Shown here in pieces: positions 13,699 to 21,371 of a stretch of 27,189 nt of DNA. The DNA comes from DASTHG01 sp041498155. GTDB lineage: Bacteria > Gemmatimonadota > Gemmatimonadetes > Gemmatimonadales > GWC2-71-9. The number at the start of each line of letters is the position of its first letter. Position 1 is the stretch's first letter. The translations under genes and the position numbers were made by a program. The notes below the pieces were generated by a model that worked only from the letters and a program-made list of their open reading frames with translations, did not search any database and was not told where the DNA came from. The DNA lies in NCBI GenBank assembly GCA_041498155.1, contig JBGQHV010000021.1, forward strand, positions 1-27,189, written 5' to 3'.

Positions 13699-14312
13699 CA
13701 GGGTCGCGGAGCGGCCTTCGCGCGGTAGATCGAGTCGAGGATGCGGGAGAACTCGTCGGGCGGAATGGCGCCCTGGGCCAGTCCGCCCTCGATATAGAAG
13801 CTCGGGGTGGCATTGGCGCCGGCCCGCACCGATCCCTGGGCATCCTTGGCGATCGCATCGATCGTCGCCCGGGAATCGACGCAGCTGACCAGGGAGTCGT
13901 GACCGACCCCGGCCGAATCGGCGAGCGAGATCAGCCGCGGCAGCGGGTGGTCCAGGGAGGCCCAGTCGTCCTGGTGGGCGTAAAGGGCGTCGTGCATCGC
14001 CCAGAACCGCTGTTGGCGGGCGGCGCACATGGCGACTTGGGCCGCGGCCACGGCGTTCTTGTGGATCGAGCTCAGCGGGAAATTCACGAACACCCACTTC
14101 ACCTTGCCCGGCTGGATGAAGTCCCGGTCGATCAGCGGGAGGGTGGTCAGCGCGAATTGGCGGCAGGCCGGGCACTGAAAGTCCGCCATTTCGTACACCG
14201 TCACAGGCGCGTTCGGGCTGCCTTTGGTACGGGCGGCGATGGGATCAGCCTGTTGAAGGGCCCCGGACGGCACGAGGAGGCCGGCAACGAGCAGCAGGGC
14301 AGTGGGTCGCAT
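13698..14312 (-). CDS. DsbA-like thioredoxin-fold protein, secreted
   Basis: 204 residues. Signal peptide MRPTALLLVAGLLVPSGA, cleaved near residue 18-22. A thioredoxin-fold catalytic motif CPAC at 47-50 follows EMADFQ, and the cis-proline loop is ATPSFYIEGG (P170). The layout matches the DsbA/DSBA-like thioredoxin family that oxidises or isomerises disulfides in the periplasm, with a helical insertion between. Two other cysteines (C96, C144) are present. The ATG has no SD and lies 6 nt after a TATTGT box, so translation may be leaderless. Its stop overlaps the kdtA start; the pairing with LPS synthesis may just reflect co-expression. Confidence 0.9.
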   Translation of the reverse strand: MRPTALLLVAGLLVPSGALQQADPIAARTKGSPNAPVTVYEMADFQCPACRQFALTTLPLIDRDFIQPGKVKWVFVNFPLSSIHKNAVAAAQVAMCAARQQRFWAMHDALYAHQDDWASLDHPLPRLISLADSAGVGHDSLVSCVDSRATIDAIAKDAQGSVRAGANATPSFYIEGGLAQGAIPPDEFSRILDSIYRAKAAPRP

Positions 14313-14647
14313 GCTTCTACAATAACGGGACGCACCGGCTTTCGCCCCCGGGACGGGCTCCGGCCCGGTGGGGGTCGGGGCAAGGGGGGCGAGGCCGAAC
14401 GGGGGTCTAGCGACCGTCTATGGCCGATGCTATATGAAGCACCGGGTGCCGCGCATACTGCGGCAACCCATCGCGTGACGACGTCCTCCCTAGCCGTTGG
14501 GTGTCGGCGCGCTCTTTCGATCGAACTGATGAGCAGTGGCAACTGGGCGGGTTTTCATCCGCCCGGTCGAGCCGTTGCAGTTGGAGGGCTCGCGCGTGCA
14601 GGAGGGGGCGCGTGAGCGCGGGACCACCCTAGAGTTGCGGAGGGACC
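14313..14647. other. 335-base divergent intergenic region
   Basis: It separates the minus-strand dsbA-like/kdtA pair from the plus-strand susC gene and must hold both promoters. On the plus side there is a weak -10-like TATATG at 14431-14436. A 9-bp hairpin lies in the susC leader (ACTGGGCGG / CCGCCCGGT, 14542-14567, one G-U, 8-base loop GTTTTCAT). A GCGGAGGGA Shine-Dalgarno stands directly before the susC ATG. I see no coding sequence. Confidence 0.5.
14319..14324 (-). promoter_or_regulatory. candidate -10 box of a leaderless dsbA-like transcript
   Basis: On the minus strand TATTGT (TAnnnT) ends 6 nt before the ATG at 14312, with no Shine-Dalgarno between. The same geometry occurs at mlaE. 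No good -35 was found. Confidence 0.4.
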
Positions 14648-17600
14648 ATGCGGAACTCACTCCGTCGGCTGCTTCTCGTCGTGACCGGATTCGCGCTGTT
14701 GCCGCAGTGGGCGGCGGCGCAGGAGCCGATCACTCTGAGCGGTCGCGTCACCACCGAGACGGGCGTGCCCCTGGGGTATGCCGAGGTGGTGGTGGCGACG
14801 CTCGGTCTGGGCGCCGTCACGCGGGACGACGGCCGCTACGCGATCGTCATCCCCGGCGCTCGCGCCACCGTCGGTCAGGTGATCGTGGTGACCGCGCGTC
14901 GGCTGGGCTACAAGGCCATGACGGCGTCGATCACACTGACGCAGGGCATCGTGGAGCACGACTTCGCGCTCGCCTTCAACCCGCTGCAGCTCGGTGAGGT
15001 CGTCGTCACGGGCGCCGGGACGTCCACCGAGACCCAAAAACTTGGCAACGTGCGCAATACGGTGAGCTCCGATCTGATCGGCCGGTCGGGGGAAACCAAT
15101 GTGGTCCAGACACTCGCGGGGAAAGCGCCGAACGTCACGGTGGTGCAGCAATCGGGCGATCCGGGCGCGAGCTCGTTCATCAATATTCGCGGCGTCAACT
15201 CGATCCTCGGCTCCAATCAGCCGCTGATCGTCGTCGACGGCGTGCCGATGGATAACTCGACGTTCTCCACCTCGAACTTCAATCGTCTCGACGACGCCGG
15301 CGGCACCGGCGCCGGCGGTGGCGGCGGGTTCGGGCAGACCGAAGGCACGGTCGTCACCAACCGGGCCGCCGACCTGAATCCCAACGACATCGAGTCGGTC
15401 GAGATTCTCAAAGGCCCGGCCGCGAGCGCCATCTACGGCTCGGTCGCTGCATCCGGCGTGATTCTGATCACCACCAAGTCCGGCCATTCCGGCCCGACCC
15501 GCTTCACCTTCCGTTCGACCACGTCGTTCAACGACATCAACCATACGTATCCGTTACAGACGTCGTGGAGCCAGGGAGACTTTGGCGTGCATGCGGACAC
15601 GGCGGGCGGTCAATGCGATGCGCCCAACGGGTTCTGCCGCCGCTCCTGGGGCGCGGCGATTCCCGCGGGGACGCAGGTCTTCGACCACGCGAACGACATG
15701 TACCGCGTCGGGCATACCATTGACAACGGCTTCACGGTCTCCGGGGGGAACGACCGGACGACGTTCTACCTGTCGGGCGGCAACGTGCACGATCAGGGGG
15801 TGTTCGTCGGCCCGAACAACTACTACTCCCGCACCAGCGTACGCGCGAAGGCCACCCATAGCATTCTCGACAACCTGAAGCTGGGCGCGGACTTCTCCTT
15901 CGCCGACTCGCGGGCCCGGTACATTCAGCGCGGCAACAACGTCAACGGCGTGCAGCTGGGCGATCTGCGCACGCCGCCGGAGTTCAACAACCAGCCGTTC
16001 CTGCCGGAGGTCGCTCCGGGGAACTTCCAGCACCGCTCCTATCTGTTCCAGCACCCCAGCGCGAGCTCGGCGCTGGACGACCGCGGGTTCGACAATCCGT
16101 TCTTCGTGATCTATCAGGACCTGAATCAGTCCAACGTGGGGCGCGTGTACGGCAACGTGAACGCCGAGTACCTCCCCCTGCCGTGGCTGCGCATCAACTA
16201 CACGCTGGGCGCCGATTACGCCACGGATGAGCGGCTCGAGGGGCTGCCTGTCTCCTCGTCGTCGTTCACCGACGGCCGGGTGGTCGAGGGCAAGATCGTC
16301 AACTACCAGATCGATCATAACCTCACCGCCACCGCGAACTTCACGATCAATCCCGATCTGGCCGGTACCTTCACGCTGGGCCAGAACCTCGACACGCGGA
16401 ACAACCGGCAGCTGGGCGGCGTCGGCCGCACGCTCATCGCCCCGCAGCCCTTCCGGCTGTCGAACACGGTGACCCGCGACCTGCCGCTCGACAACGAGAC
16501 GGTGATTCACGATGCGTCGTGGTTCGGCCAGGCCACGTTCGACTTCCATGATCAGCTGCACGTGACCGCGGCGCTGCGCAACGACGGCTCGTCCACGTTC
16601 GGCCGCCAGAACCTGCGCAGCTGGTTTCCCAAGGGGAGCGTGGCGTGGGAGTTCACCAAGGCGATCGGCCAGCGGCCGTGGCTCACCTATGGAAAACTGC
16701 GGGCCGCCTACGGCGAAGCCGGTGTGGAGCCGGTGCCGTACCTCACCTCGCAGAACTACGTGTCGGACATCGTGGGCGGAATCGCCCAGGGGACCGGGAA
16801 CACGCCCACGCAGAACGGGATCGGCGGCCTCACGTCGAGCACCGTCAAGGCGGCGTCGCTGCTGCGCCCCGAGCGGACCAAGGAGCTCGAGGCCGGTGTG
16901 GATCTCGGGTTCTGGCGCGATCGCGGCGACGCCAGCATTACCTGGTACAACAAGAAGTCGCAGGACGTGATCCTGCTGCAGCCGCTGGCGCCGTCCACGG
17001 GCTTCCTCAGCCAGGGAGCCAACGCCGCCACGATTCGCAATCGCGGCTTGGAAGTGTCGGTCAACCTGCGCCCGGTGCAGACTGCGGACTTCGGGTGGGA
17101 CGTCGGCCTGCAGTGGGCGCGGAATCGCAACACCGTGCTGTCGCTCGGCGGCGAGCAGTTCATCTCGATCGGCGACTTCAACAACCAGGTGGCGATGGTG
17201 GGCCACCCGATCGGCGTCTATCTCGGGAGCGGGTTCATGCGGTGCGGCGTCTCGAGCGGTGCGAACGTGCTCGACACGCTGGGGACGACCCTTGCCCAGG
17301 TGTGCGCCGGGAAGGCGCACGGCGCGCTGTACGTCGGCGCTGACGGGTTCCCGTTGCAGGATCCGGACGTCCGCATCGTCCAGGACCCGAACTACAATTG
17401 GACCGGCAGCGTGCGGTCCTCGTTCCGCTTCCGGAAATTCCAGTTCGCCGGGTTGTTCGACATCCGGCACGGCGGGCAAATCTGGAACGGCACCAAGGGG
17501 GCGCTGTGGAGCTACGGCACCCACAAGGACACCGAGCAGCGCGCCACCTGCACCGGACCGAACAATTCCGACTGCACCGGCAACCTCAAGACCTTCGGTC

Positions 17601-17986
17601 AGGGGGGCTGGTTTGAGGGGCCGGTCGCTGGACCGGGCGCCGGAACGGCGGTGCCGATCGGCGAGAACTGGTACAAGTTCGTCGCGGCCTGCCCCTTCAT
17701 TGGGATCGACGAGCCGTGCATCGAGGACGGCGGCTTCGTCAAGCTGCGGGAGCTCTCCGTCGCTTTCACGGTCGATGCGCCATGGGTGCAGCGCACGATC
17801 GGGTTCTCGAGCTTCGAGCTGCGGCTCACGGGCCGGAACCTGAAGACGTGGACCAAGTACACCGGCTACGACCCTGAGACGAATCTCGGCGGCGCCATTT
17901 CGTCGGGCGCCGGCGCGGGCGGCGTGGACTATTTCAACAATCCGCAGACCCGCTCGTTCACCGTCTCGGTCACCCTCAACCACTAA
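14648..17986 (+). CDS. SusC/RagA-family TonB-linked outer-membrane receptor
   Basis: 1112 residues. A 22-strand outer-membrane channel that imports a large nutrient (glycan or peptide in studied members) using TonB energy. Signal peptide 1-24 (ends WAAA-Q); carboxypeptidase-regulatory-like domain about 29-112; TonB box-like QLGEVVVTG 114-122; plug domain about 130-280 with NIRGVNSI, PLIVVDGVPMD, DIESVEILKGPAASAIYG and GVILITTKSG. The rest is barrel, with the SusC C-terminal features FVKLRELSVAFTV and LTGRNLKTWTKYTGYDPE. The last residues FTVSVTLNH end in H rather than the usual aromatic. It forms an operon with the SusD gene 18 bases downstream. The substrate cannot be read from sequence, and no degradative enzyme is adjacent. 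Confidence 0.97.
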   Translation: MRNSLRRLLLVVTGFALLPQWAAAQEPITLSGRVTTETGVPLGYAEVVVATLGLGAVTRDDGRYAIVIPGARATVGQVIVVTARRLGYKAMTASITLTQGIVEHDFALAFNPLQLGEVVVTGAGTSTETQKLGNVRNTVSSDLIGRSGETNVVQTLAGKAPNVTVVQQSGDPGASSFINIRGVNSILGSNQPLIVVDGVPMDNSTFSTSNFNRLDDAGGTGAGGGGGFGQTEGTVVTNRAADLNPNDIESVEILKGPAASAIYGSVAASGVILITTKSGHSGPTRFTFRSTTSFNDINHTYPLQTSWSQGDFGVHADTAGGQCDAPNGFCRRSWGAAIPAGTQVFDHANDMYRVGHTIDNGFTVSGGNDRTTFYLSGGNVHDQGVFVGPNNYYSRTSVRAKATHSILDNLKLGADFSFADSRARYIQRGNNVNGVQLGDLRTPPEFNNQPFLPEVAPGNFQHRSYLFQHPSASSALDDRGFDNPFFVIYQDLNQSNVGRVYGNVNAEYLPLPWLRINYTLGADYATDERLEGLPVSSSSFTDGRVVEGKIVNYQIDHNLTATANFTINPDLAGTFTLGQNLDTRNNRQLGGVGRTLIAPQPFRLSNTVTRDLPLDNETVIHDASWFGQATFDFHDQLHVTAALRNDGSSTFGRQNLRSWFPKGSVAWEFTKAIGQRPWLTYGKLRAAYGEAGVEPVPYLTSQNYVSDIVGGIAQGTGNTPTQNGIGGLTSSTVKAASLLRPERTKELEAGVDLGFWRDRGDASITWYNKKSQDVILLQPLAPSTGFLSQGANAATIRNRGLEVSVNLRPVQTADFGWDVGLQWARNRNTVLSLGGEQFISIGDFNNQVAMVGHPIGVYLGSGFMRCGVSSGANVLDTLGTTLAQVCAGKAHGALYVGADGFPLQDPDVRIVQDPNYNWTGSVRSSFRFRKFQFAGLFDIRHGGQIWNGTKGALWSYGTHKDTEQRATCTGPNNSDCTGNLKTFGQGGWFEGPVAGPGAGTAVPIGENWYKFVAACPFIGIDEPCIEDGGFVKLRELSVAFTVDAPWVQRTIGFSSFELRLTGRNLKTWTKYTGYDPETNLGGAISSGAGAGGVDYFNNPQTRSFTVSVTLNH

Positions 17987-18004
17987 CCCCGAGGAGACCG
18001 ACAT

Positions 18005-19465
18005 ATGTCGCGCAACTCGCATGTCGTGCTCGTCTCGCTGGGACTGCTCCTCGGGACGGCCGGCTGTAACGACTTTCTGACTGGGAACAAGCTGTCCAGC
18101 AATCCCAACCAGCCTTCCCAGGCTTCTATTTCGCAGTTGTTCGTGGCCGTGCAGTCGGGACAGTTCGCGCTGCAGGAAGGCACCGTCCCGATGATGATGT
18201 GCATGTGGGTGCAGGCGTGCGGCGGCACCAACGGCCGCTTCGTCGAGCAGGCGGGGCGCTACGTGTTCGGCGAAAGCTCGAACATCGGCGCCAACGGCGG
18301 CGACTGGGCCACGGTGTACGACGCCGGCGGCCTGGTGGATATTCGCCAGGTGGAAGCGGATGCTAGCGCGTCGGGCGATTCCACGTGGCTCGGGATCGCC
18401 AAGGTGTGGGAGGCGCTCACGATCGGGACGGCGTCCGACATGTGGGGCGACGTTCCGCTCTCGGAAGTGACTACGAGTACCACTCCCGCGCTCGACACGC
18501 GCTTCACCGTGCTGGGCTCGGTCCAGGGCCTGCTCGATCAGGCCATCGCTGAGCTGACCAACGCGGCCGGCAGCGGCCCCGGGGCGGTAGACCTCGTCTT
18601 CGGCGGCGACCGGACGAAATGGATCAAGGCCGCGTGGACGTTGAAGGCGCGCTACTTGATGCATACGGCGGAGTCGCTCGGCACGCCGGCCTACACGGCC
18701 GCCATCGCCGCGGCGCTGCAGGGCATCAACGATCCCACAGGAGCCAGCGACCTCGCCGGGTTCCACTCCGGCGCCGGGGCGGGCGAACGGAACATGTGGG
18801 CGGCATTCCAGAGCAGCAGCTCCTTCGGCCAGGACGTGGTCGCCGGCGGGGAGCTCGTCAACATCATGAACGGGCGGAGCGACCCAAGGTTGCCGGCGTA
18901 CTTCTGCCTGAACACCGCTGGCGCCTACGTCGGTCAGGATTTCAACACGCCGGTGGCCGATGTGTCCGCATTCGGGTGCAAGCCGTTGCGGTTCACCGAC
19001 ACCTACGCGATGCCATATGTGAGCTACGCCGAGAACGAGCTGATTCTCGCGGAGGCGTACAATCAGACCGGGGACGACCCGTCGGCGCTCACGCACCTGA
19101 ACAACGAGCGGGCGTACGCCAATGCGACCTACCCGCCGACGGCCGGCCCACCGGCGACTGCGGCGCTCCCCACGCTGGTGGGCATCACGGGCGCGGCGCT
19201 GCTCGACTCGATCATGACCGAGAAGTACGTGGCCATGTTCCAGAACATCGAGACGATCAACGATTATCGCCGCACCTGTATCCCCGCGGTGACTGTCGTG
19301 ACGAACTCGCAAGGGTTCAGCAACGTCCCCGGGCGCTTGTTCTACCCGCAGATCGAGCGCAACGTGAATCCCAACATCCCGGCATCGAGCGTTCAGCTCG
19401 GTCCCCCGTCCTATTTCCGGAACCAGGGGGATGTGCATGCCTGCACGCTGGACACCTCTCCGTGA
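18005..19465 (+). CDS. SusD/RagB-family lipoprotein
   Basis: 486 residues. It is the surface-exposed, substrate-capturing lid that sits on its SusC partner. Lipoprotein signal MSRNSHVVLVSLGLLLGTAGC with C21 lipidated. The body has tetratricopeptide-like helical segments, for example VWEALTIGTASDMWGDVPLSE, a motif common in SusD-like proteins, and EKYVAMFQNIETINDYRR near the C-terminus. Together these resemble the SusD-like_2 (nutrient-binding) subfamily. GAGGAG lies 6 bases before the ATG. It closes the first Sus operon and is followed by a terminator. Ligand unknown. Confidence 0.93.
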   Translation: MSRNSHVVLVSLGLLLGTAGCNDFLTGNKLSSNPNQPSQASISQLFVAVQSGQFALQEGTVPMMMCMWVQACGGTNGRFVEQAGRYVFGESSNIGANGGDWATVYDAGGLVDIRQVEADASASGDSTWLGIAKVWEALTIGTASDMWGDVPLSEVTTSTTPALDTRFTVLGSVQGLLDQAIAELTNAAGSGPGAVDLVFGGDRTKWIKAAWTLKARYLMHTAESLGTPAYTAAIAAALQGINDPTGASDLAGFHSGAGAGERNMWAAFQSSSSFGQDVVAGGELVNIMNGRSDPRLPAYFCLNTAGAYVGQDFNTPVADVSAFGCKPLRFTDTYAMPYVSYAENELILAEAYNQTGDDPSALTHLNNERAYANATYPPTAGPPATAALPTLVGITGAALLDSIMTEKYVAMFQNIETINDYRRTCIPAVTVVTNSQGFSNVPGRLFYPQIERNVNPNIPASSVQLGPPSYFRNQGDVHACTLDTSP

Positions 19466-19527
19466 GGGTGGGCCATGCGTGGGGCGTCGGCGGGTAGTGC
19501 GTGATGTGGCCGTCGACAGTATGATTG

Positions 19528-19567
19528 AGGGGAGCGGCGCGCGACTTGCGTCCGCTCCCCTTGGTTT
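19528..19567 (+). terminator. terminator after the first susCD pair
   Basis: AGGGGAGCGG / CCGCTCCCCT (10-bp perfect stem, 14-base loop) followed by TGGTTTT. It lies 62 bases after the susD stop and just before the next gene. Confidence 0.7.
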
Positions 19568-19588
19568 TCACGTCTCTCCGAGGTGGCA

Positions 19589-20035
19589 ATGGTGCGATAC
19601 GCCTGGTTCGTGATCGCCGCAGCCTCACTCGAGGCGGGGTGCTACAACTACCTGCCTCGTCCCGCGCAGCTCGAGCCCGCCATGTACCTGGCGGTGACCC
19701 TGACGGACTCCGGGTCGGACGCGTTGGGGCAATACGTCGGCCCCGGTGTCAAAGTGGTCCGCGGCCATTTCGTGCGCGCCATGGATGAAGGGATCGCGAT
19801 CTCGGTGGCGTCGGTCGAGACGCGCCGCGGCATGGTGCTCGAATGGCGGGGGGAGACCGTGGTCGTGCCCAGTGAATTCGTCCGCTCGGTTGAAGAGCGG
19901 CAGCTGGGGAGGGCCAAGACGATCCTGTTCGCCGGCGTGTCGCTGGCGGGGTTCTTCGCCGCCTACGCCGCGTTCGGACCCGGGTCGAGCGGCGCGTCCG
20001 GTTCGGGGAGCGGCGGACCTCCCATCTTCCATTGA
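19589..20035 (+). CDS. small predicted lipoprotein, tandem paralogue 1
   Basis: 148 residues. MVRYAWFVIAAASLEAGC looks like a lipoprotein signal with C18, but the lipobox is imperfect (E at -3). The mature part begins CYNYLP and contains VTLTDSGSDALGQYVGP, VKVVRGHFV, WRGETVVVP and a hydrophobic ILFAGVSLAGFFAAYAAF segment (about residues 111-128), followed by a Gly/Ser-rich tail. The ATG at 19589 was preferred over GTG at 19583 because GAGG lies 5 bases upstream. The next gene is clearly related. No known family recognised. Confidence 0.72.
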   Translation: MVRYAWFVIAAASLEAGCYNYLPRPAQLEPAMYLAVTLTDSGSDALGQYVGPGVKVVRGHFVRAMDEGIAISVASVETRRGMVLEWRGETVVVPSEFVRSVEERQLGRAKTILFAGVSLAGFFAAYAAFGPGSSGASGSGSGGPPIFH

Positions 20036-20037
20036 CC

Positions 20038-20481
20038 ATGCGCCCGGGCATCGTGCTCGTCGTGGGCTCCCTCGCGGTCGGCTGCTACAGCTATGCGCCG
20101 CTCGTCGGGCCGGTGCCTGAGGCGGGCACGTCCATCGCGGCGACCCTCACCGATTCGGGCTCGCTCGCCTTGGCCCGCTACCTGGGGCCGATGGTCACCG
20201 TGGTGCGGGGACGGTACGTGGGCACGAGCGATACGGGGCTGCAGATCGCCGTGTCGTCGGTGGTGTTCAGTGGGGGCGCCGAGCTCGCGTGGGCCGGCGA
20301 GACCGTCACGCTGCCCGGTGGCACCGTGCAGTCGCTCCAATTGCGCCGCCTGTCCAAGGGTCGCAGCATGCTGCTCGCGGGCGTCGGCGTGGCCGGAGTC
20401 GCCGCCACGGTCGCGGCCTTCGATCTCATCGGCACGGGGACGGCAACGACCGGCACGGGGTTGCCGCCCGGTCACCAGTAG
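20038..20481 (+). CDS. small predicted lipoprotein, tandem paralogue 2
   Basis: 147 residues. MRPGIVLVVGSLAVGC resembles a lipoprotein signal with C16. From the cysteine onward it follows its upstream neighbour: CYSYAPL, AATLTDSGSLALARYLGP, VTVVRGRYV, WAGETVTLP, then a hydrophobic LLAGVGVAGVAATVAAF segment (about residues 104-120) and a Gly/Thr-rich tail. The ATG lies 3 bases after the previous stop; a TTG at 20032 in the same frame would overlap it. Tandem duplication with divergence is the simple explanation. Function unknown. Confidence 0.72.
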   Translation: MRPGIVLVVGSLAVGCYSYAPLVGPVPEAGTSIAATLTDSGSLALARYLGPMVTVVRGRYVGTSDTGLQIAVSSVVFSGGAELAWAGETVTLPGGTVQSLQLRRLSKGRSMLLAGVGVAGVAATVAAFDLIGTGTATTGTGLPPGHQ

Positions 20482-20496
20482 GCATCGCGTCGCCCG

Positions 20497-20901
20497 TCAG
20501 TAGACGGCGACGGTCGATCGTCTGAGGTCCGTCTCCAGGGTCCAGTCGACGTACTGCCCAGGCTCCACGACCAGGCGCTCGGTGAGCGCGTAGGTATCGT
20601 TGCCGATGGCGTCGCCGAAGAGTTGAATATCCCCCCCCAGAACCAGCAGCCTCGCCGGCAGGAAAAACAACTCGGCCGACGACCCCGTCACCGTGCCGAC
20701 CCGGGTGCGCTGGCCATGGTGCAGCACATAGACCACCACGTCCAGATAGTTGTGGTTGGTTACCCGCAGGGCGAATTCCGTGTGCGGGACGGCCTGGGAC
20801 GATGGCGCCGCGCCCGACTTCTTATGGGGGAGAAAACAGGCGGCGGCCAGGGAGAGGGCCATAACGCCAAGCACGGGTGGTCGCCGCAGGGGAGAGGGCA
20901 T
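20497..20901 (-). CDS. small predicted lipoprotein
   Basis: 134 residues. The signal MPSPLRRPPVLGVMALSLAAAC has a lipobox LAAAC with C22. The mature domain (ALRVTNHNYLDVVVYVLHHG, TRVGTVTGSSAELFFLPARL, LVVEPGQYVDWTLE) looks all-beta, with an Asn/His-rich first strand. It could be a small carbohydrate-binding or immunoglobulin-like fold, but no family is recognised. It is convergent with the tandem lipoproteins, 15 bases from their end. A weak -10-like TAGTTT precedes it by 12 bases, and no SD is visible. Confidence 0.68.
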   Translation of the reverse strand: MPSPLRRPPVLGVMALSLAAACFLPHKKSGAAPSSQAVPHTEFALRVTNHNYLDVVVYVLHHGQRTRVGTVTGSSAELFFLPARLLVLGGDIQLFGDAIGNDTYALTERLVVEPGQYVDWTLETDLRRSTVAVY

Positions 20902-21371
20902 AGGCTGAGACCCAAACTACCACCCCGGCGGGTCGGTGCCAGCGGTGGCCCCGACTGCCCCGGATTCCGTACGTAATCCTACCCTTGTGACTTGCCGCTT
21001 TTTGGTGCCAGAATTAGTGCTACGGAATCGACCGGCGTAGGTCCGGCCGTATCCGCTTGCCGCGACTCGAAGTGCCGTCACGAGCCAGGTGTTCACTCAA
21101 GCCGTTGAGTGCCCGGCCGCGAGAATGATAGAAGACAAAAGATGTCGCAAGGCACCGGGCGAGTCGCGCTCGGTGTTGTTGGCCCACTCGCCGAAAGGAG
21201 GACGGCATGGGGTTTCGCGCTGTGCGCCGGAGTTCGGGTCTCTATCCCACAGGATGCAGATATCGCCGGGAGGCGTGCGCCTGAGTCGTGGCGTGCGACC
21301 TCCCGATTCCGCATCCGTGGTGTGACTGGACGGACATCGAGAACTTCGAAACGACCATAGGAGAAACGACT
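20902..21371. other. 470-base regulatory region upstream of the second susCD pair
   Basis: No long gene is supported. Visible elements: a 9-bp inverted repeat GATTCCGTA (20963-20971) / TACGGAATC (21021-21029) enclosing 49 bases; a hairpin CACTCAA-GCCG-TTGAGTG (21094-21111); a 7-bp pairing GGCGAGT (21158-21164) / ACTCGCC (21186-21192) just before a perfect Shine-Dalgarno; and the short ORF at 21207. AGGAG (21358-21362) serves susC. No clear promoter was identified. Confidence 0.5.
21207..21284 (+). CDS. possible 25-residue leader ORF before susC
   Basis: AAAGGAGG (21194-21201), a perfect Shine-Dalgarno, stands 5 bases before an ATG. A 25-codon ORF, beginning MGFRAVRRSSGLYPTG and ending REACA, then closes at TGA. 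The product is arginine-rich and shows no signal or membrane segment, so if translated it is more likely a regulatory upstream ORF than a protein with its own job. A 7-bp stem can form immediately upstream of the Shine-Dalgarno. Confidence 0.3.
   Translation: MGFRAVRRSSGLYPTGCRYRREACA

Noticed and set aside
14408..14436. Promoter for the first susC (TAGCGA-N17-TATATG)
   Set aside because: The -35 is poor and there is no independent support; mentioned only in the intergenic note.
15554..19438. 1294-codon open frame on the minus strand
   Set aside because: It lies antisense to the susC and susD genes, whose plus-strand frames carry clear family motifs. GC-rich codon bias creates long stop-free antisense frames, and this one shows no recognisable domain.
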